NCBI RefSeq assembly: GCF_022179645.1
Contig: NZ_BPRA01000023.1
Location: forward strand, 1-39,366
DNA length: 39,366 nucleotides
Direction of reading: 5' to 3'
Source: Methylobacterium thuringiense
GTDB lineage: Bacteria > Pseudomonadota > Alphaproteobacteria > Rhizobiales > Beijerinckiaceae
Positions within the stretch are counted from its first letter, which is position 1; the number at the start of each line of letters is the position of its first letter. Positions 7,025 through 14,008 of this stretch are shown here, piece after piece. Both the position numbers and the translations under genes were made by a program. The notes under the pieces were generated by a model, which searched no databases, was not told the origin of the DNA, and saw only the letters and a program-made list of their open reading frames with translations.

Positions 7025-7057
7025 CTTCAGATAGCCCTTCGCCTTCAGGTGCTCGGT
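7025..7057 (-). pseudogene. Remnant of a ribbon-helix-helix gene
   Basis: These 33 bases are identical to 9200-9232, the 3' end of the ribbon-helix-helix gene at 9197-9355 (encoding TEHLKAKGYLK). The stop codon and the rest of the gene are missing. It is a deletion relic of a second copy. Confidence 0.7.
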
Positions 7058-7064
7058 CAGCCAG

Positions 7065-7337
7065 CTAGTGCTTCCTATTGGCTTCCAGCTCGGCAAATGC
7101 ACCGATGCCATTCTCTTGAACAGCCTGGGCGAAAGCGGCGAGAGCGTCGTCGTCGGTTGTAAAAGTCTCATCCCAGACGGTTGATCCGCCGTCGTGGTCT
7201 ACGACCTCGAGCTGCCAGGGATCGTTCGGAGCATCAGCAAATCGGTAGATAAAGACGATGACCGTGATGCCTTGCTGCGTGACGCGGCCGCCAAGGGGAG
7301 AGAACTGGAGTTCCCGATCGGGTATCGCTGCGGCCAT
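7065..7337 (-). CDS. Hypothetical protein, 90 residues
   Basis: From ATG 7337 the protein begins MAAAIPDRELQFSPLGGRVT. It continues with strands (GITVIVFIYRF), a W-Q-L-E-V-V-D-H-D-G-G-S segment and a C-terminal acidic helix (DDDALAAFAQAVQENG). The phrase resembles a small protein family common in Methylobacterium, function unknown. A GTG at 7394 would add 19 residues but those are low in plausible structure. It is cytosolic by appearance and probably monocistronic. Confidence 0.6.
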   Translation of the reverse strand: MAAAIPDRELQFSPLGGRVTQQGITVIVFIYRFADAPNDPWQLEVVDHDGGSTVWDETFTTDDDALAAFAQAVQENGIGAFAELEANRKH

Positions 7338-7418
7338 CGTCGATCCAGTTCCGTCGGTTCGAATTCCGCCCTCGCACTCGAACCCGGCAGCCACCTGAAC
7401 CCAAACCAGATGCGCAGA

Positions 7419-7529
7419 TCAAGAGACGCTTTTGTCCTTCTTGAGCCGAACGCTGCGCCCCTCGCCGTTCTGATCGATAAAGGTCACACCGGCGGCTCTC
7501 GACGCGGCATCATGCGTGCACCCACCCAA
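7419..7529 (-). CDS. Possible 36-residue peptide from TTG
   Basis: A frame opened by the TTG in the repeated segment 7525-7556 ends with VTFIDQNGEGRSVRLKKDKS. That C-terminal part looks like a true protein strand-turn-strand, but the N-terminal part is unconvincing. It may be a truncated gene with a start supplied by the repeat. Low confidence. Confidence 0.3.
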   Translation of the reverse strand: MGGCTHDAASRAAGVTFIDQNGEGRSVRLKKDKSVS

Positions 7530-7556
7530 CTCTCAGCCCTGCCGGACTAGGCGCGA
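7525..7556. repeat. 32-bp intergenic repeat, copy 2
   Basis: Matches 3869-3900 in 30 of 32 bases. See copy 1; here the opened short frame is different, so only the leader-like part is shared. Confidence 0.75.
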
Positions 7557-7651
7557 GGGGTCTCACCGGAACGTGTGTGGTTACGCTTTGGCTTTGAGCC
7601 TAGCAGCGCCCCTGGTGGCATAGGACGGCTACCGACCTCCCAAGCCCACTT

Positions 7652-7688
7652 CGCCCCGCAGCAGCCTCACGGTTGGCGGGGCGCTTTC
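7652..7688 (+). terminator. Terminator-like hairpin
   Basis: The stem CGCCCCGC/GCGGGGCG is followed by CTTTC. Stem and upstream ACTTCGC context nearly repeat the terminator at 4253-4283, so this is part of a duplicated block. Little plus-strand coding sequence precedes it here. Confidence 0.55.
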
Positions 7689-7849
7689 ATTTGCGGGTCT
7701 CCCGACAGTCGCGCCAGATCCTTGGCCACTTCCAGAAGCAGCATGTCGAGAAGGATTCGAGAGCGGAAATCGAGCTTACCGCTCAGCTTTTGGCGCAACG
7801 ATTGTAGCAGCTCAATCGCATCCTGCAGTTCGTGCACGCGGTCATTCAT
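7667..7849 (-). CDS. 60-residue helical protein
   Basis: This small protein (MNDRVHELQDAIELLQSLRQ) has an excellent GGAGG ribosome binding site just upstream, and three overlapping ATG triplets there; only the one at 7849 opens a frame of any length. It is almost wholly helical with heptad-like Leu spacing, so it probably forms a coiled-coil dimer or packs against a partner. The tail is short and Pro-rich. The gene faces a divergent DUF6894 gene (8015). No known family. Confidence 0.6.
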   Translation of the reverse strand: MNDRVHELQDAIELLQSLRQKLSGKLDFRSRILLDMLLLEVAKDLARLSGDPQMKAPRQP

Positions 7850-7919
7850 TCATACCTCCGAAAGCCATCATATAATGGGTTTCTGAATGAGGCATAACCG
7901 GCATACGCTTTGAACAAAA

Positions 7920-7947
7920 TTGACATGCCGGGCAGATAATTTATCAT
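7920..7947 (+). promoter_or_regulatory. Sigma-70-type promoter for the DUF6894 gene at 8015
   Basis: TTGACA (7920-7925), a 16-base spacer and TATCAT (7942-7947) form a good housekeeping promoter in an unusually AT-rich interval, about 70 bases before the start codon. Confidence 0.6.
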
Positions 7948-8014
7948 GCAGCAAATTATGAATGCAGCCTCATGCGGTTTGCGCTGAGCATCCCGGCAGA
8001 TTTGAGGGTGAAAC

Positions 8015-8245
8015 TTGCCTCGCTATTTCTTCGACGCAGACAACGGTTCCTGCGTGCGCGATGAGGTCGGCATGACATTTATTGACGACAATTCGGCGAG
8101 GGTGGAAGCGATACACAGGGCAGCCTTGTTCGCGAGCAATGCCGATAACCTGGAAGCGCCCGGCGCGATCGTCATCACGGTTCGTGACGAGGCGGACGCG
8201 CGGGTGTTGACCGTGCGGCTGGTGTTCCAGATCGAGCGGGGCTGA
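8015..8245 (+). CDS. DUF6894 family protein, copy 2
   Basis: The frame starts at TTG 8015 with GAGGGTGAA just upstream and encodes 76 residues: MPRYFFDADNGSCVRDEVG at the N-terminus, then a helix with EAIHRAALFASNAD, and strands AIVITVRDEADARVLTVRL. The Arg-Tyr-Phe-Phe start and the D-x-x-G turn identify DUF6894. It is the most typical form of the family, lacking the C-terminal hydrophobic helix seen in copies 1 and 4. The role is unknown. The stop is followed by the 28-base repeat at 8255-8282. Confidence 0.8.
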   Translation: MPRYFFDADNGSCVRDEVGMTFIDDNSARVEAIHRAALFASNADNLEAPGAIVITVRDEADARVLTVRLVFQIERG

Positions 8246-8254
8246 CCCTAAGCG

Positions 8255-8282
8255 CCCTTGGTGCATTTGCTCCATAAGGCCG
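8255..8282. repeat. 28-bp repeat downstream of a DUF6894 gene, copy 2
   Basis: Matches 4606-4633 in 27 of 28 bases. It starts 10 bases after the stop codon and is followed here by GGGCTTTTTCGG, so a T-rich end is present. Confidence 0.7.
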
Positions 8283-8395
8283 GGCTTTTTCGGAATTGGG
8301 TAGCAAACTCACCCGGCCCTGCGTCGGGCTTTCAACCGCAACAAAAAGCAACTTTCAGGGCTTAACCTCCGGTAGTTGTGACGGGGGAGGCCAGT

Positions 8396-8665
8396 TTGGC
8401 GCGGTACTTTTTCGATTTCCACGATGGCGAGGTCCGGCGCGACGCTCAAGGCACCGAGTGCGCTGGCCCTGAAGACGTTCGCCGTGAGGTATTGAACACG
8501 CTCCCAGAGATCGCCAGACCCCGTATTCCTAAAGGAGGGGGCAATCAGGCTTTCACCGTGGTGGTTCGTAACGAGAACAACGTCCCCGTTTATGTCGCGA
8601 CTTTAACGTTTGCGGGGGCATGGATGGGTGAGGCTGTTCCAACTGTCGAAGAGCCAATTGAATAG
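8396..8665 (+). CDS. DUF6894 family protein, copy 3
   Basis: Read from TTG 8396, behind a GGGGAGG binding site six bases upstream, the protein starts MARYFFDFHDGEVRRDAQGT and has 89 residues. It follows the family pattern (Arg-Tyr-Phe-Phe strand, D-x-x-G, E-C-A-G-P-E-D and a helix with ALA/LPEIA). The strand VVVRNENNVPVYVATLTF corresponds to the ITVRD-E-x-x strand of copy 2. A GTG at 8378 would add six residues and a poorer start. Unknown function; the copy has a longer acidic C-terminus than its paralogues. Confidence 0.75.
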   Translation: MARYFFDFHDGEVRRDAQGTECAGPEDVRREVLNTLPEIARPRIPKGGGNQAFTVVVRNENNVPVYVATLTFAGAWMGEAVPTVEEPIE

Positions 8666-8756
8666 AACCGCCACCGGTCTGCGCGATCTTTTTGGATTAC
8701 TTTGGTCTGCTAGTTGCAGGCACACGGTGCTAGCGCACTTTTTTGCCGCAAAGATC

Positions 8757-8996
8757 TCAGCGCCAAAAAATCTGCATTTCGTCCGCCGACAAGGCCGCCG
8801 CCGTCATGACGACCGCGCCGCATTCAGCCAGGACAGCTAGGCATAACGGCACCGGCTTACCGGCGTGGCGTGCGATGAAGGCCACCAACCGCTGGCGTGC
8901 GGTTCGCTCAATCTCAGAGCGGTCCGAGCATTCGCTTCCTGCCTCGTCCCACTCCACTGCACGAGCGTTGTGTACCTCAAAAAAGTAGCGAGGCAT
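8757..8996 (-). CDS. DUF6894 family protein, copy 4
   Basis: This 79-residue protein starts MPRYFFEVHNARAVEWDEAG at an ATG with GGAAGAG upstream; a longer reading from 9038 lacks support. It is a close paralogue of 6514-6753, sharing VEWD-x-x-G-S-E-C-S, a helix I-E-R-T-A-R-Q-R, a PLCLAVLAECGAVVMTA hydrophobic segment and the terminal DEMQIFWR. The hydrophobic segment suggests membrane contact. The two copies were produced by duplication together with their upstream element (9085-9107). Confidence 0.8.
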   Translation of the reverse strand: MPRYFFEVHNARAVEWDEAGSECSDRSEIERTARQRLVAFIARHAGKPVPLCLAVLAECGAVVMTAAALSADEMQIFWR

Positions 8997-9084
8997 GGCA
9001 TCTCTTCCCGCAGTTCTTCGGTCTCGGCCGGATTGCACCTAGTGCGTGCGTAGCACGGCCAAAACATCCGATCACTGATGCGGG

Positions 9085-9107
9085 GATACTAGTATAACCT
9101 GAGGTCG
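9085..9107 (-). promoter_or_regulatory. Shared upstream element of DUF6894 genes, copy 2
   Basis: On the minus strand CGACCTCAGGTTATACTAGT lies about 90-110 bases before the start at 8996 and repeats 6843-6865. The pair are the only clearly conserved part of the two upstream regions, which points to a regulatory site rather than simple duplication. Confidence 0.5.
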
Positions 9108-9196
9108 CGCCAACCCCGATAATATACCCTCAGGGCTGCAGAGGCGTCCGAGTTGTATCGGCCTCGCGATGGCGCGGGCACGCGGTTAGGCGCGTC

Positions 9197-9355
9197 CTAC
9201 TTCAGATAGCCCTTCGCCTTCAGGTGCTCGGTGAGCACCTTCTCGACGAGCGAGGTCAGCGACCGCTGATCGTCGGCGGCGGCGCGTTCCGCCGTCTCTT
9301 TCAGAGAGGGCTGGAGCCTCAGGTTCACCTGAGCGGTTTTCGGCTCCTTCGCCAT
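9197..9355 (-). CDS. Ribbon-helix-helix protein, 52 residues
   Basis: The frame starts MAKEPKTAQVNLRLQPSLKE and ends EHLKAKGYLK. A short beta-strand (QVNLRLQP) followed by two helices is the ribbon-helix-helix DNA-binding fold used by small antitoxins and copy-control repressors. No toxin gene lies beside it, so it may act alone or its partner is lost. The 3' end is duplicated as a relic at 7025-7057. It is divergent from the micro-operon starting at 9486 and may regulate it. Confidence 0.7.
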   Translation of the reverse strand: MAKEPKTAQVNLRLQPSLKETAERAAADDQRSLTSLVEKVLTEHLKAKGYLK

Positions 9356-9485
9356 TTTGTGTAGAGACCCGCTTTACATTTTCATCAAAGCGATCCTATG
9401 TACATCTGCTTTACAAAGCAACGGCTCGACGAGGGACTGGTACTCCCGCGCCGAGCCTGACCACTCACGTCGCTTGGAGACGAAA

Positions 9486-9854
9486 ATGGCTAGCCACGCT
9501 CATAGCACACGCACGCCCTTATTACGCCAGACCACTGGCAGCGCCGGGTTATTACCCGCCAGCTTGCCCGGTGGCCGGATCGTCGCTGCCGGCGGTCCTG
9601 TCACCCGCGCCCTGGCTGTCATGGCCAGCGTCGATCCGGACTTACCTCGCATCCGCATCCTGCGCCGGTCGATCGCCGATCGAATCGAGGCGGACATCGC
9701 CCTGCTCGATGCGCTCGCGGGCGATCCCGACCTCGAGGATGGTTGGGACGACGAAGACGGCCACGATTCCGAGGGCGGCACCGACGACAACGGGGTGGCC
9801 GACTTCAACGGCATCGGCGAGCAAGGCTTCTGCGGCTACCCGGGGTCGCTATGA
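9486..9854 (+). CDS. Hypothetical protein with acidic tail, first of a four-gene operon
   Basis: This 122-residue protein starts at ATG 9486 with GGAG upstream. The N-terminus is basic and Ser/Thr-rich. A central hydrophobic/valine part and helix (RIRILRRSIADRIEADIALL) follow, and the C-terminus is extremely acidic (DGWDDEDGHDSEGG). The acidic tail could mimic nucleic acid, but this is a guess. The stop overlaps the ATG of the next gene by an ATGA junction, so the two are translationally coupled. Confidence 0.6.
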   Translation: MASHAHSTRTPLLRQTTGSAGLLPASLPGGRIVAAGGPVTRALAVMASVDPDLPRIRILRRSIADRIEADIALLDALAGDPDLEDGWDDEDGHDSEGGTDDNGVADFNGIGEQGFCGYPGSL

Positions 9855-10069
9855 GCGCCGACGCCCAGATCCGATCAGCCCTTCACCAGATGGAAGACGA
9901 CATCTTCGCGGTCGAGCTGTTTGCCCGGCTGCTGGGGCACTTCGCCGGCAACAAAGGCATGATCGAGGCCGAGTGCTTGTACGCGCTCAGCGATCCGCTG
10001 CTGCAGGTCGGCTTCCGCCTTCGAGAGCAGTTCCGGGAGGCATTCTCGGCAGCGGGAGGGCGGTTATGA
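9851..10069 (+). CDS. Small hypothetical protein, second gene of the operon
   Basis: This 72-residue protein (MSADAQIRSALHQMEDDIFA) overlaps its neighbours by ATGA junctions on both sides. It is predicted to be mostly helical, with a hydrophobic segment around FARLLGHFAGNKGM and a C-terminal Phe/Arg-rich helix. The size and helical content recall small phage-type accessory proteins. No domain is recognised. Confidence 0.6.
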   Translation: MSADAQIRSALHQMEDDIFAVELFARLLGHFAGNKGMIEAECLYALSDPLLQVGFRLREQFREAFSAAGGRL

Positions 10070-10446
10070 GCACGGCCACTTCTCGCAGGGGCATCGTCCG
10101 CGGCTTCATCGCGCTCCCGCTCGTGGGCGGCGCCGCGGCAGCCGCGCCTCTCTCAGATCTCGCCATTGCCTGCGACTGGGCATGGCGGCGAAGGATCGCA
10201 ATCGACAAGCTCGTCTACGCCGAGAACTGGTCTGACGAACGGTTCGAGGAAGAGAGCCAGATGATTGACGCGGTGTTCAGCCGCGCGATCAAGGAACCGT
10301 CTCGCAATCATCAGGACATCGCGGCCAAGGCCCGCCTTGCCCTGGAGGATTACGAGCGGTTCACGGCTATTCCGGGCGATCCGCACGACGACGGCGAGCG
10401 GATCGTGTTGACGGTTCTGAGGGAGGCGGCGGCGCTATGCGCGTGA
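10066..10446 (+). CDS. Hypothetical exported-type protein, third gene of the operon
   Basis: The 126-residue protein begins MSTATSRRGIVRGFIALPLV, where SRRGIVRGF resembles a twin-arginine signal followed by a hydrophobic stretch with AAAAAPLS. The remainder is soluble and helical (W-S-D-E-R-F-E-E-E-S, LALEDYERFT). It may be exported by the Tat route, but the motif is weak (the h-region is short). The fourth gene starts 10 bases before its stop. Function unknown. Confidence 0.6.
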   Translation: MSTATSRRGIVRGFIALPLVGGAAAAAPLSDLAIACDWAWRRRIAIDKLVYAENWSDERFEEESQMIDAVFSRAIKEPSRNHQDIAAKARLALEDYERFTAIPGDPHDDGERIVLTVLREAAALCA

Positions 10447-10607
10447 TCCTCCTGATGCTGGCCGTCGCCAATTTTCGGTGGGGGCAAGCCGCGATCCAGC
10501 GAGCAAATTTGCTCACTGCGCAGCGTGACGACGCCTGGGCCGAAGCCGAGCGACGGATGGCTCTCGCCGAAAGCCTCATGAACCGCGGGCGGATCCTCCC
10601 GCGCTGA
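10437..10607 (+). CDS. Small hypothetical protein, last gene of the operon
   Basis: The 56-residue frame (MRVILLMLAVANFRWGQAAI) overlaps the preceding gene by 10 bases. It begins with a hydrophobic segment followed by a helix rich in Ala, Arg and Glu (QRDDAWAEAERRMALAESLM). The hydrophobic start could be a membrane anchor. It belongs with the small genes upstream by spacing alone; no family is recognised. Confidence 0.5.
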   Translation: MRVILLMLAVANFRWGQAAIQRANLLTAQRDDAWAEAERRMALAESLMNRGRILPR

Positions 10608-10652
10608 TACCGGCCCGGCCGCTTGTGCGACCGACGCAAAATTGCGCTGGCT

Positions 10653-10678
10653 GCCGCTCCCCAGATCGGGGGAGCGGC
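10653..10678 (+). terminator. Strong hairpin after the micro-operon
   Basis: GCCGCTCCCC pairs perfectly with GGGGAGCGGC around a six-base loop. The T-run is poor (TTGCTTGG), so termination is likely but not certain. Confidence 0.5.
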
Positions 10679-10786
10679 TTGCTTGGACCGTCCACCCTAC
10701 CGAACGAGCTGCTCGCGCTACGCGCCAACCATTTCGCTTGCACCACTTTCGAAGCCGTGTCACAAAAGCGGTTCAAGTGAGCTAGT

Positions 10787-11317
10787 ATGAACCTCGACGA
10801 TCGATCCTTCACGACTTCAGCGCTGACCGCCGCCGCGGGTTGCGAACCTATGACGTTCCGCACATGGCGGAATCGCAACGGGCTTTTCCCGGAAGTCTCA
10901 GGCGGCCGGACATGGAAACGGTTCACTGTCGTCGATGTCTGCGTTGCTCGAGCCGTCGCAATGATGACCTCGCATGGGATCGCGGTCGGCAACGCGATCG
11001 CGTTTGCGCAGAATAACCTTAGATCAGAGATCGAGGATTTGCTTACCGGTGAGCGCGGATCTAGCCTCGTCGGCTTTTTCGTTGGGGGCACAAAAAGCGA
11101 TGATCTAGTCGCTTATGCCGATGAGAGCGGCAACGCCCAGCTATCGAAGCAGAACGCTCGTCCAGAGCCGCCTGCATCCTTCGTATTTCTCGAAGATGCT
11201 GCCACGCTCATGGACACGGTGGCAAAGACCAAGGGCATTCTGACGATCATAGATTTGAAGGCGTTGGCGCAACACGTCGTCGACGTGCTCGAGAAGAGGG
11301 ATCCTGGGAATGCCTGA
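10787..11317 (+). CDS. MerR-like DNA-binding regulator
   Basis: This 176-residue protein starts MNLDDRSFTTSALTAAAGCE and has an N-terminal winged-helix-like part with TFRTWRNRNGLFPEVSGGRT and W-K-R-F-T-V-V-D-V-C, which matches the layout of MerR-type DNA-binding domains (helix-turn-helix and a wing). The middle has a long helix (GIAVGNAIAFAQNNLRSEIE), and the C-terminal third is variable. The family acts as a dimeric repressor or activator. It lies just before the excisionase-like and integrase genes and may control island excision; that link is from position only. Confidence 0.65.
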   Translation: MNLDDRSFTTSALTAAAGCEPMTFRTWRNRNGLFPEVSGGRTWKRFTVVDVCVARAVAMMTSHGIAVGNAIAFAQNNLRSEIEDLLTGERGSSLVGFFVGGTKSDDLVAYADESGNAQLSKQNARPEPPASFVFLEDAATLMDTVAKTKGILTIIDLKALAQHVVDVLEKRDPGNA

Positions 11318-11416
11318 GCGGGCTCTTCAGGACCAAGGACTCTTCCGGCCTGAAGCTGAGGTGGTGCATCGCCTCAGTCAGGATCCGGCTGCTCTGCGTA
11401 GCAACGAAAGAGACGG

Positions 11417-11692
11417 CTGAAGTCGTCCGATCGCCCCCCGTCTTACCCTTCCAAGGCAACGCTCGCCCACGAGCTCGACGTCTCTGAGAGCACTGTCGAC
11501 GAGATGGTGCGGCGAGGCGTGCTGCCTAAGCCGCTGCGCCTGTCCGGCGGCTGCGTTCGGTGGTGCTGGCAGGACGTTCAGGCTGCGCTTGTCACCCTCA
11601 AGGATGGCGGGGAGACTTCGGTCTCCGATCCATTCCTGAAGGGTGCACAGAATGTCACGAAGACGCCGGAGGGCCGTCGTGCAACTGCCTAA
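11417..11692 (+). CDS. Excisionase/AlpA-type helix-turn-helix protein
   Basis: In this frame SKATLAHELDVSESTVDEMV, then RRGVLPKPLRLSGGCVRWCW, is a clear AlpA/excisionase-type winged helix-turn-helix: a helix, a turn with SESTVD, a recognition helix and a wing ending near W-x-x-Q-D-V-Q-A-A-L. Such proteins act with tyrosine integrases to direct excision. The only in-frame ATG (11504) would cut off the first helix. Upstream the frame is open from 11402 and the best start is a CTG at 11417 behind GAAAGAGA, so start position is uncertain. Its 3' end overlaps the integrase start by about 40 bases, as in many island modules. Confidence 0.65.
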   Translation: MKSSDRPPSYPSKATLAHELDVSESTVDEMVRRGVLPKPLRLSGGCVRWCWQDVQAALVTLKDGGETSVSDPFLKGAQNVTKTPEGRRATA

Positions 11693-12737
11693 GGGAGTGC
11701 ATCGCGTTCGATCGCGCGGCCGCGAATATTTCTACCATCAGACGGGTCGCGGTACCGATCACGTCGGCCCTCGGACTCGCCTCCCCGACGATCCCCAGAC
11801 CCCTGAATTCTGGATCGCCCTCCGACAGGCGCAGGGCGGTAGCGGCATGGCCGTCACGAACACGGTCAACGCGCTGATCGACGCCTACGAAGCATCGCCT
11901 GCCTTCACCGACCCAGGAACGCTCTCCGACGGCTCCCGCGAGGTCTACCGCCGCTCACTGCGCATCGCGCGCGATGCCTGGGGCGAGTTGCCGGCTGCGA
12001 AGCTGCGCCCGGTGCACGTCCAGGCCGTGATGGATGGTTTCAGCCAGACGAAGGGCAAAGCCAATTCCTTCCTGGGGGCGATGCGCGCGGTGTCGGCCTG
12101 GGCGAGCGCCCGCGGTCACATCGAGACGAGCCTCACCGAAGGCGTGAAGCCGTATCCGATCACCGGAGGCCATAAGCCGTGGTCGCCGGCGCAAATGACA
12201 GCCGTTCGCGAGCAGCTCACCGGCACCATCCGCCGGGGCGTCATGCTCTACGTCTACACCGGCCAGCGCGGATCCGACGTCGTTCGGCTCGGCTGGACCG
12301 ACATCGACGAAGGCGGCTTCTCCGTCCGACAGCGCAAGACTGGCCGCGAGGTCTGGTGTCCGATCGTGCCCGAGCTCGCCGCCGAGATGGCGACGTGGGA
12401 GCGCCGACCTGGTCCCTTCCTGCTTCAGGAAAGCGGCAAACCGTTCACGCGCAAGCTGTTCTCGAAGCACTTCGCTGCGGTCCGCGATGAGACCCCGGCG
12501 CTGGCCGGCGTGACCCTGCATGGTCTCCGCTGCACCGCCGTCATCCGCCTTCGTCGGGAAGGCCTGTCGACCGGGCAGATCAGCGACATTACCGGGATGT
12601 CGCTCGCAATGATCGAGCGGTACTGCCGCTTCGCCGACAAGAAGGCGAGCGGCCAAGCCGCCCTGATCAGCCTCAACAGAACGCGAGAAGAACGAGACTG
12701 TAAAACATTGCAAAACTGCAAAACAGAAACCTCGTGA
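11652..12737 (+). CDS. Tyrosine recombinase (integrase)
   Basis: This 361-residue protein has the layout of phage-type integrases: an N-terminal basic segment, an SAM-like core-binding domain (about residues 60-165, with YRRSLRIARDAWGELPAAKL) and a catalytic domain. The catalytic residues are visible as Arg in TGQRGSDVVRL, Lys in QRKTGREV, His-x-x-Arg in LHGLRCTAVI and the nucleophile Tyr in MIERYCRF; the second His position is Ile-Glu-Arg-like here. A start at ATG 11652 was chosen over 11643. The stop lies a few bases before the broken terminase gene, which marks the integration site. It should catalyse integration and, with the excisionase-like protein, excision. Confidence 0.9.
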   Translation: MSRRRRRAVVQLPKGVHRVRSRGREYFYHQTGRGTDHVGPRTRLPDDPQTPEFWIALRQAQGGSGMAVTNTVNALIDAYEASPAFTDPGTLSDGSREVYRRSLRIARDAWGELPAAKLRPVHVQAVMDGFSQTKGKANSFLGAMRAVSAWASARGHIETSLTEGVKPYPITGGHKPWSPAQMTAVREQLTGTIRRGVMLYVYTGQRGSDVVRLGWTDIDEGGFSVRQRKTGREVWCPIVPELAAEMATWERRPGPFLLQESGKPFTRKLFSKHFAAVRDETPALAGVTLHGLRCTAVIRLRREGLSTGQISDITGMSLAMIERYCRFADKKASGQAALISLNRTREERDCKTLQNCKTETS

Positions 12738-12750
12738 TCACAACGACTTA

Positions 12751-12784
12751 GAGGACGAGAGATGAACTCGCAGAGTTCGTCCTC
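12751..12784. repeat. Nested inverted repeat at the island-terminase junction, likely attachment site
   Basis: An outer dyad GAGGACGA/TCGTCCTC encloses an inner dyad GAACTC-GCA-GAGTTC. Part of this sequence encodes the D-E-L-C-E-F of the terminase on the minus strand, so it is probably the core at which the integrase recombined. Right-junction (attR or attL) by position; the partner copy should lie outside the window. Confidence 0.55.
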
Positions 12785-14008
12785 GAGCGCCGGCAGGGCG
12801 CCGACATGGTGGACGCGGGATTGCGCGTAGAGCAGCGAGACCGGCTCGGCCCGCAGATACTTGCCGCGCGTCGCCCTGACCGCGGTGACGGGCACCGAGG
12901 CGTCCATCTCGGCGAGCACCGTCGAGACCATCTCCCCACCCTGGTTGACCTCGACGACGAGGGCGTCGGCGTCGAGCCGGTGGTAGAGCGCGAGCGCGGC
13001 GCGGGCCCAGCGCTCGGGCGGGGCCCGTTGCATCGTCGCGTCGGCGACGACGTAGGCGGCGCCGTCGGGGCCGAGGCCGGCCGCGACGATCCCGCAGGCG
13101 TCGGCGCCGGCCCGCGAGGAGACCGGCGGATCGACGGCGACCACGATCCGCACCAGCACCGGAGCCGCCGTCACGCGGGCGGCCTCGATGGCGTCGCGGG
13201 TCCAGAGGGCGTCGGGCCGGTCCTCGATCAGCTCGCCGTCGAGCTCCTGCCGGCCGAGGCGGGTGCCGCCGTAGCGCCCGACCACGGTGTCCAAGAAGCC
13301 CGGCGCGAGATTGTGGGCGTTGTCGGCGGTGCGGGCCCGCGTCACCACGGTCCGCGAATCCGAAAACAACCGGCGCAACAGCGGGATCGGCCGCGGCGTG
13401 GTCGTCACCAGGCCGCGCGGGCGGGTGCCGAGCCGCAGGCCGAACTGGATCATGTCGAAGGCCGCGTCGGCATGGCGCCACTTCGCCGCCTCGTCGGACC
13501 ACGCCGCTCCGAACTGAGGCCCGCGCAAAGAATCCGGCTCCTCGGCCGAGAAGGCCAGGGCGACCGCGCCGTTGGCGAATTCGAGCCGCCGCCGCGAGGG
13601 CTGCCAGCGCGGCCGGGCCCCGCCGAAGCCCGGCAGCGCCAGGAGCCCGGACGGCCCCTCGATCATCACGTCGCGCACGTCCGCATAGGTCTCGCCGATC
13701 AGCGCGATGCGTCCGACCGGCTCGTGGGCGAGCGCCGGGTCGCCCTGCGCCAGAGCCCGCACCCATTCGGCCCCGGCGCGGGTCTTGCCCGCGCCGCGGC
13801 CGCCGACGAAGGCCCAGGTCGTCCAGTCGCCGGGCGGCGGCAACTGGTCCTCGCGGGCGAGGACCAGCCAGTCATGCTCCAGCCCCGCCAGATCCGCCGG
13901 GTCCAGACGCTCCAGAAACGCCCGCGTGTCCCCGCTCAGTTGCGAACGCCTCATAGCGTCGCGCAATGCGGTCGCGGAGGGCGGCGAGATCCTGTGGGGA
14001 TGCTCCAT
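12765..14008 (-). pseudogene. Terminase large subunit (GTA/prophage type), 3' end lost
   Basis: The protein contains a Walker A motif GGRGAGKTRAGAEW, ends in ALEDELCEF and has the IGETYADVRDVMIEGPSGLL, PDSLRGPQFGAAWSDEAAKW and VTTTPRPIPLLRRL segments typical of the packaging ATPase of gene transfer agents and related phages. The nuclease domain begins (VAVDPPVSSRAGADACG, VEVNQGGEM), but the terminal part with the last catalytic Asp is missing. After the E-F the frame runs on into antisense of the integrase. Start is uncertain between 14008 and an internal ATG near 13954. It overlaps the TerS-like gene upstream. The lost 3' part should be on the far side of the island. Confidence 0.85.

Larger units (their letters stand above)
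1..12770. mobile_element. Right part of an integrated genomic island
   Basis: A run of small, mostly unrecognised genes of mixed GC content ends at a tyrosine integrase (11652-12737) whose stop codon lies about 15 bases from a terminase gene that has lost its 3' end. This layout is typical of an integrative element whose integrase sits beside its attachment site. Fragments of a transposase and of a ribbon-helix-helix gene, and duplicated intergenic blocks, support a mobile, patchwork origin. The left boundary is not visible and should lie before position 1. That the whole of 1-12770 is one element is inference; it could be several nested insertions. Confidence 0.6.

Noticed and set aside
12425-12764. 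Terminase reading frame continuing on the minus strand opposite the integrase
   Set aside because: The translated part after D-E-L-C-E-F does not resemble a terminase and is antisense to a well-supported integrase.
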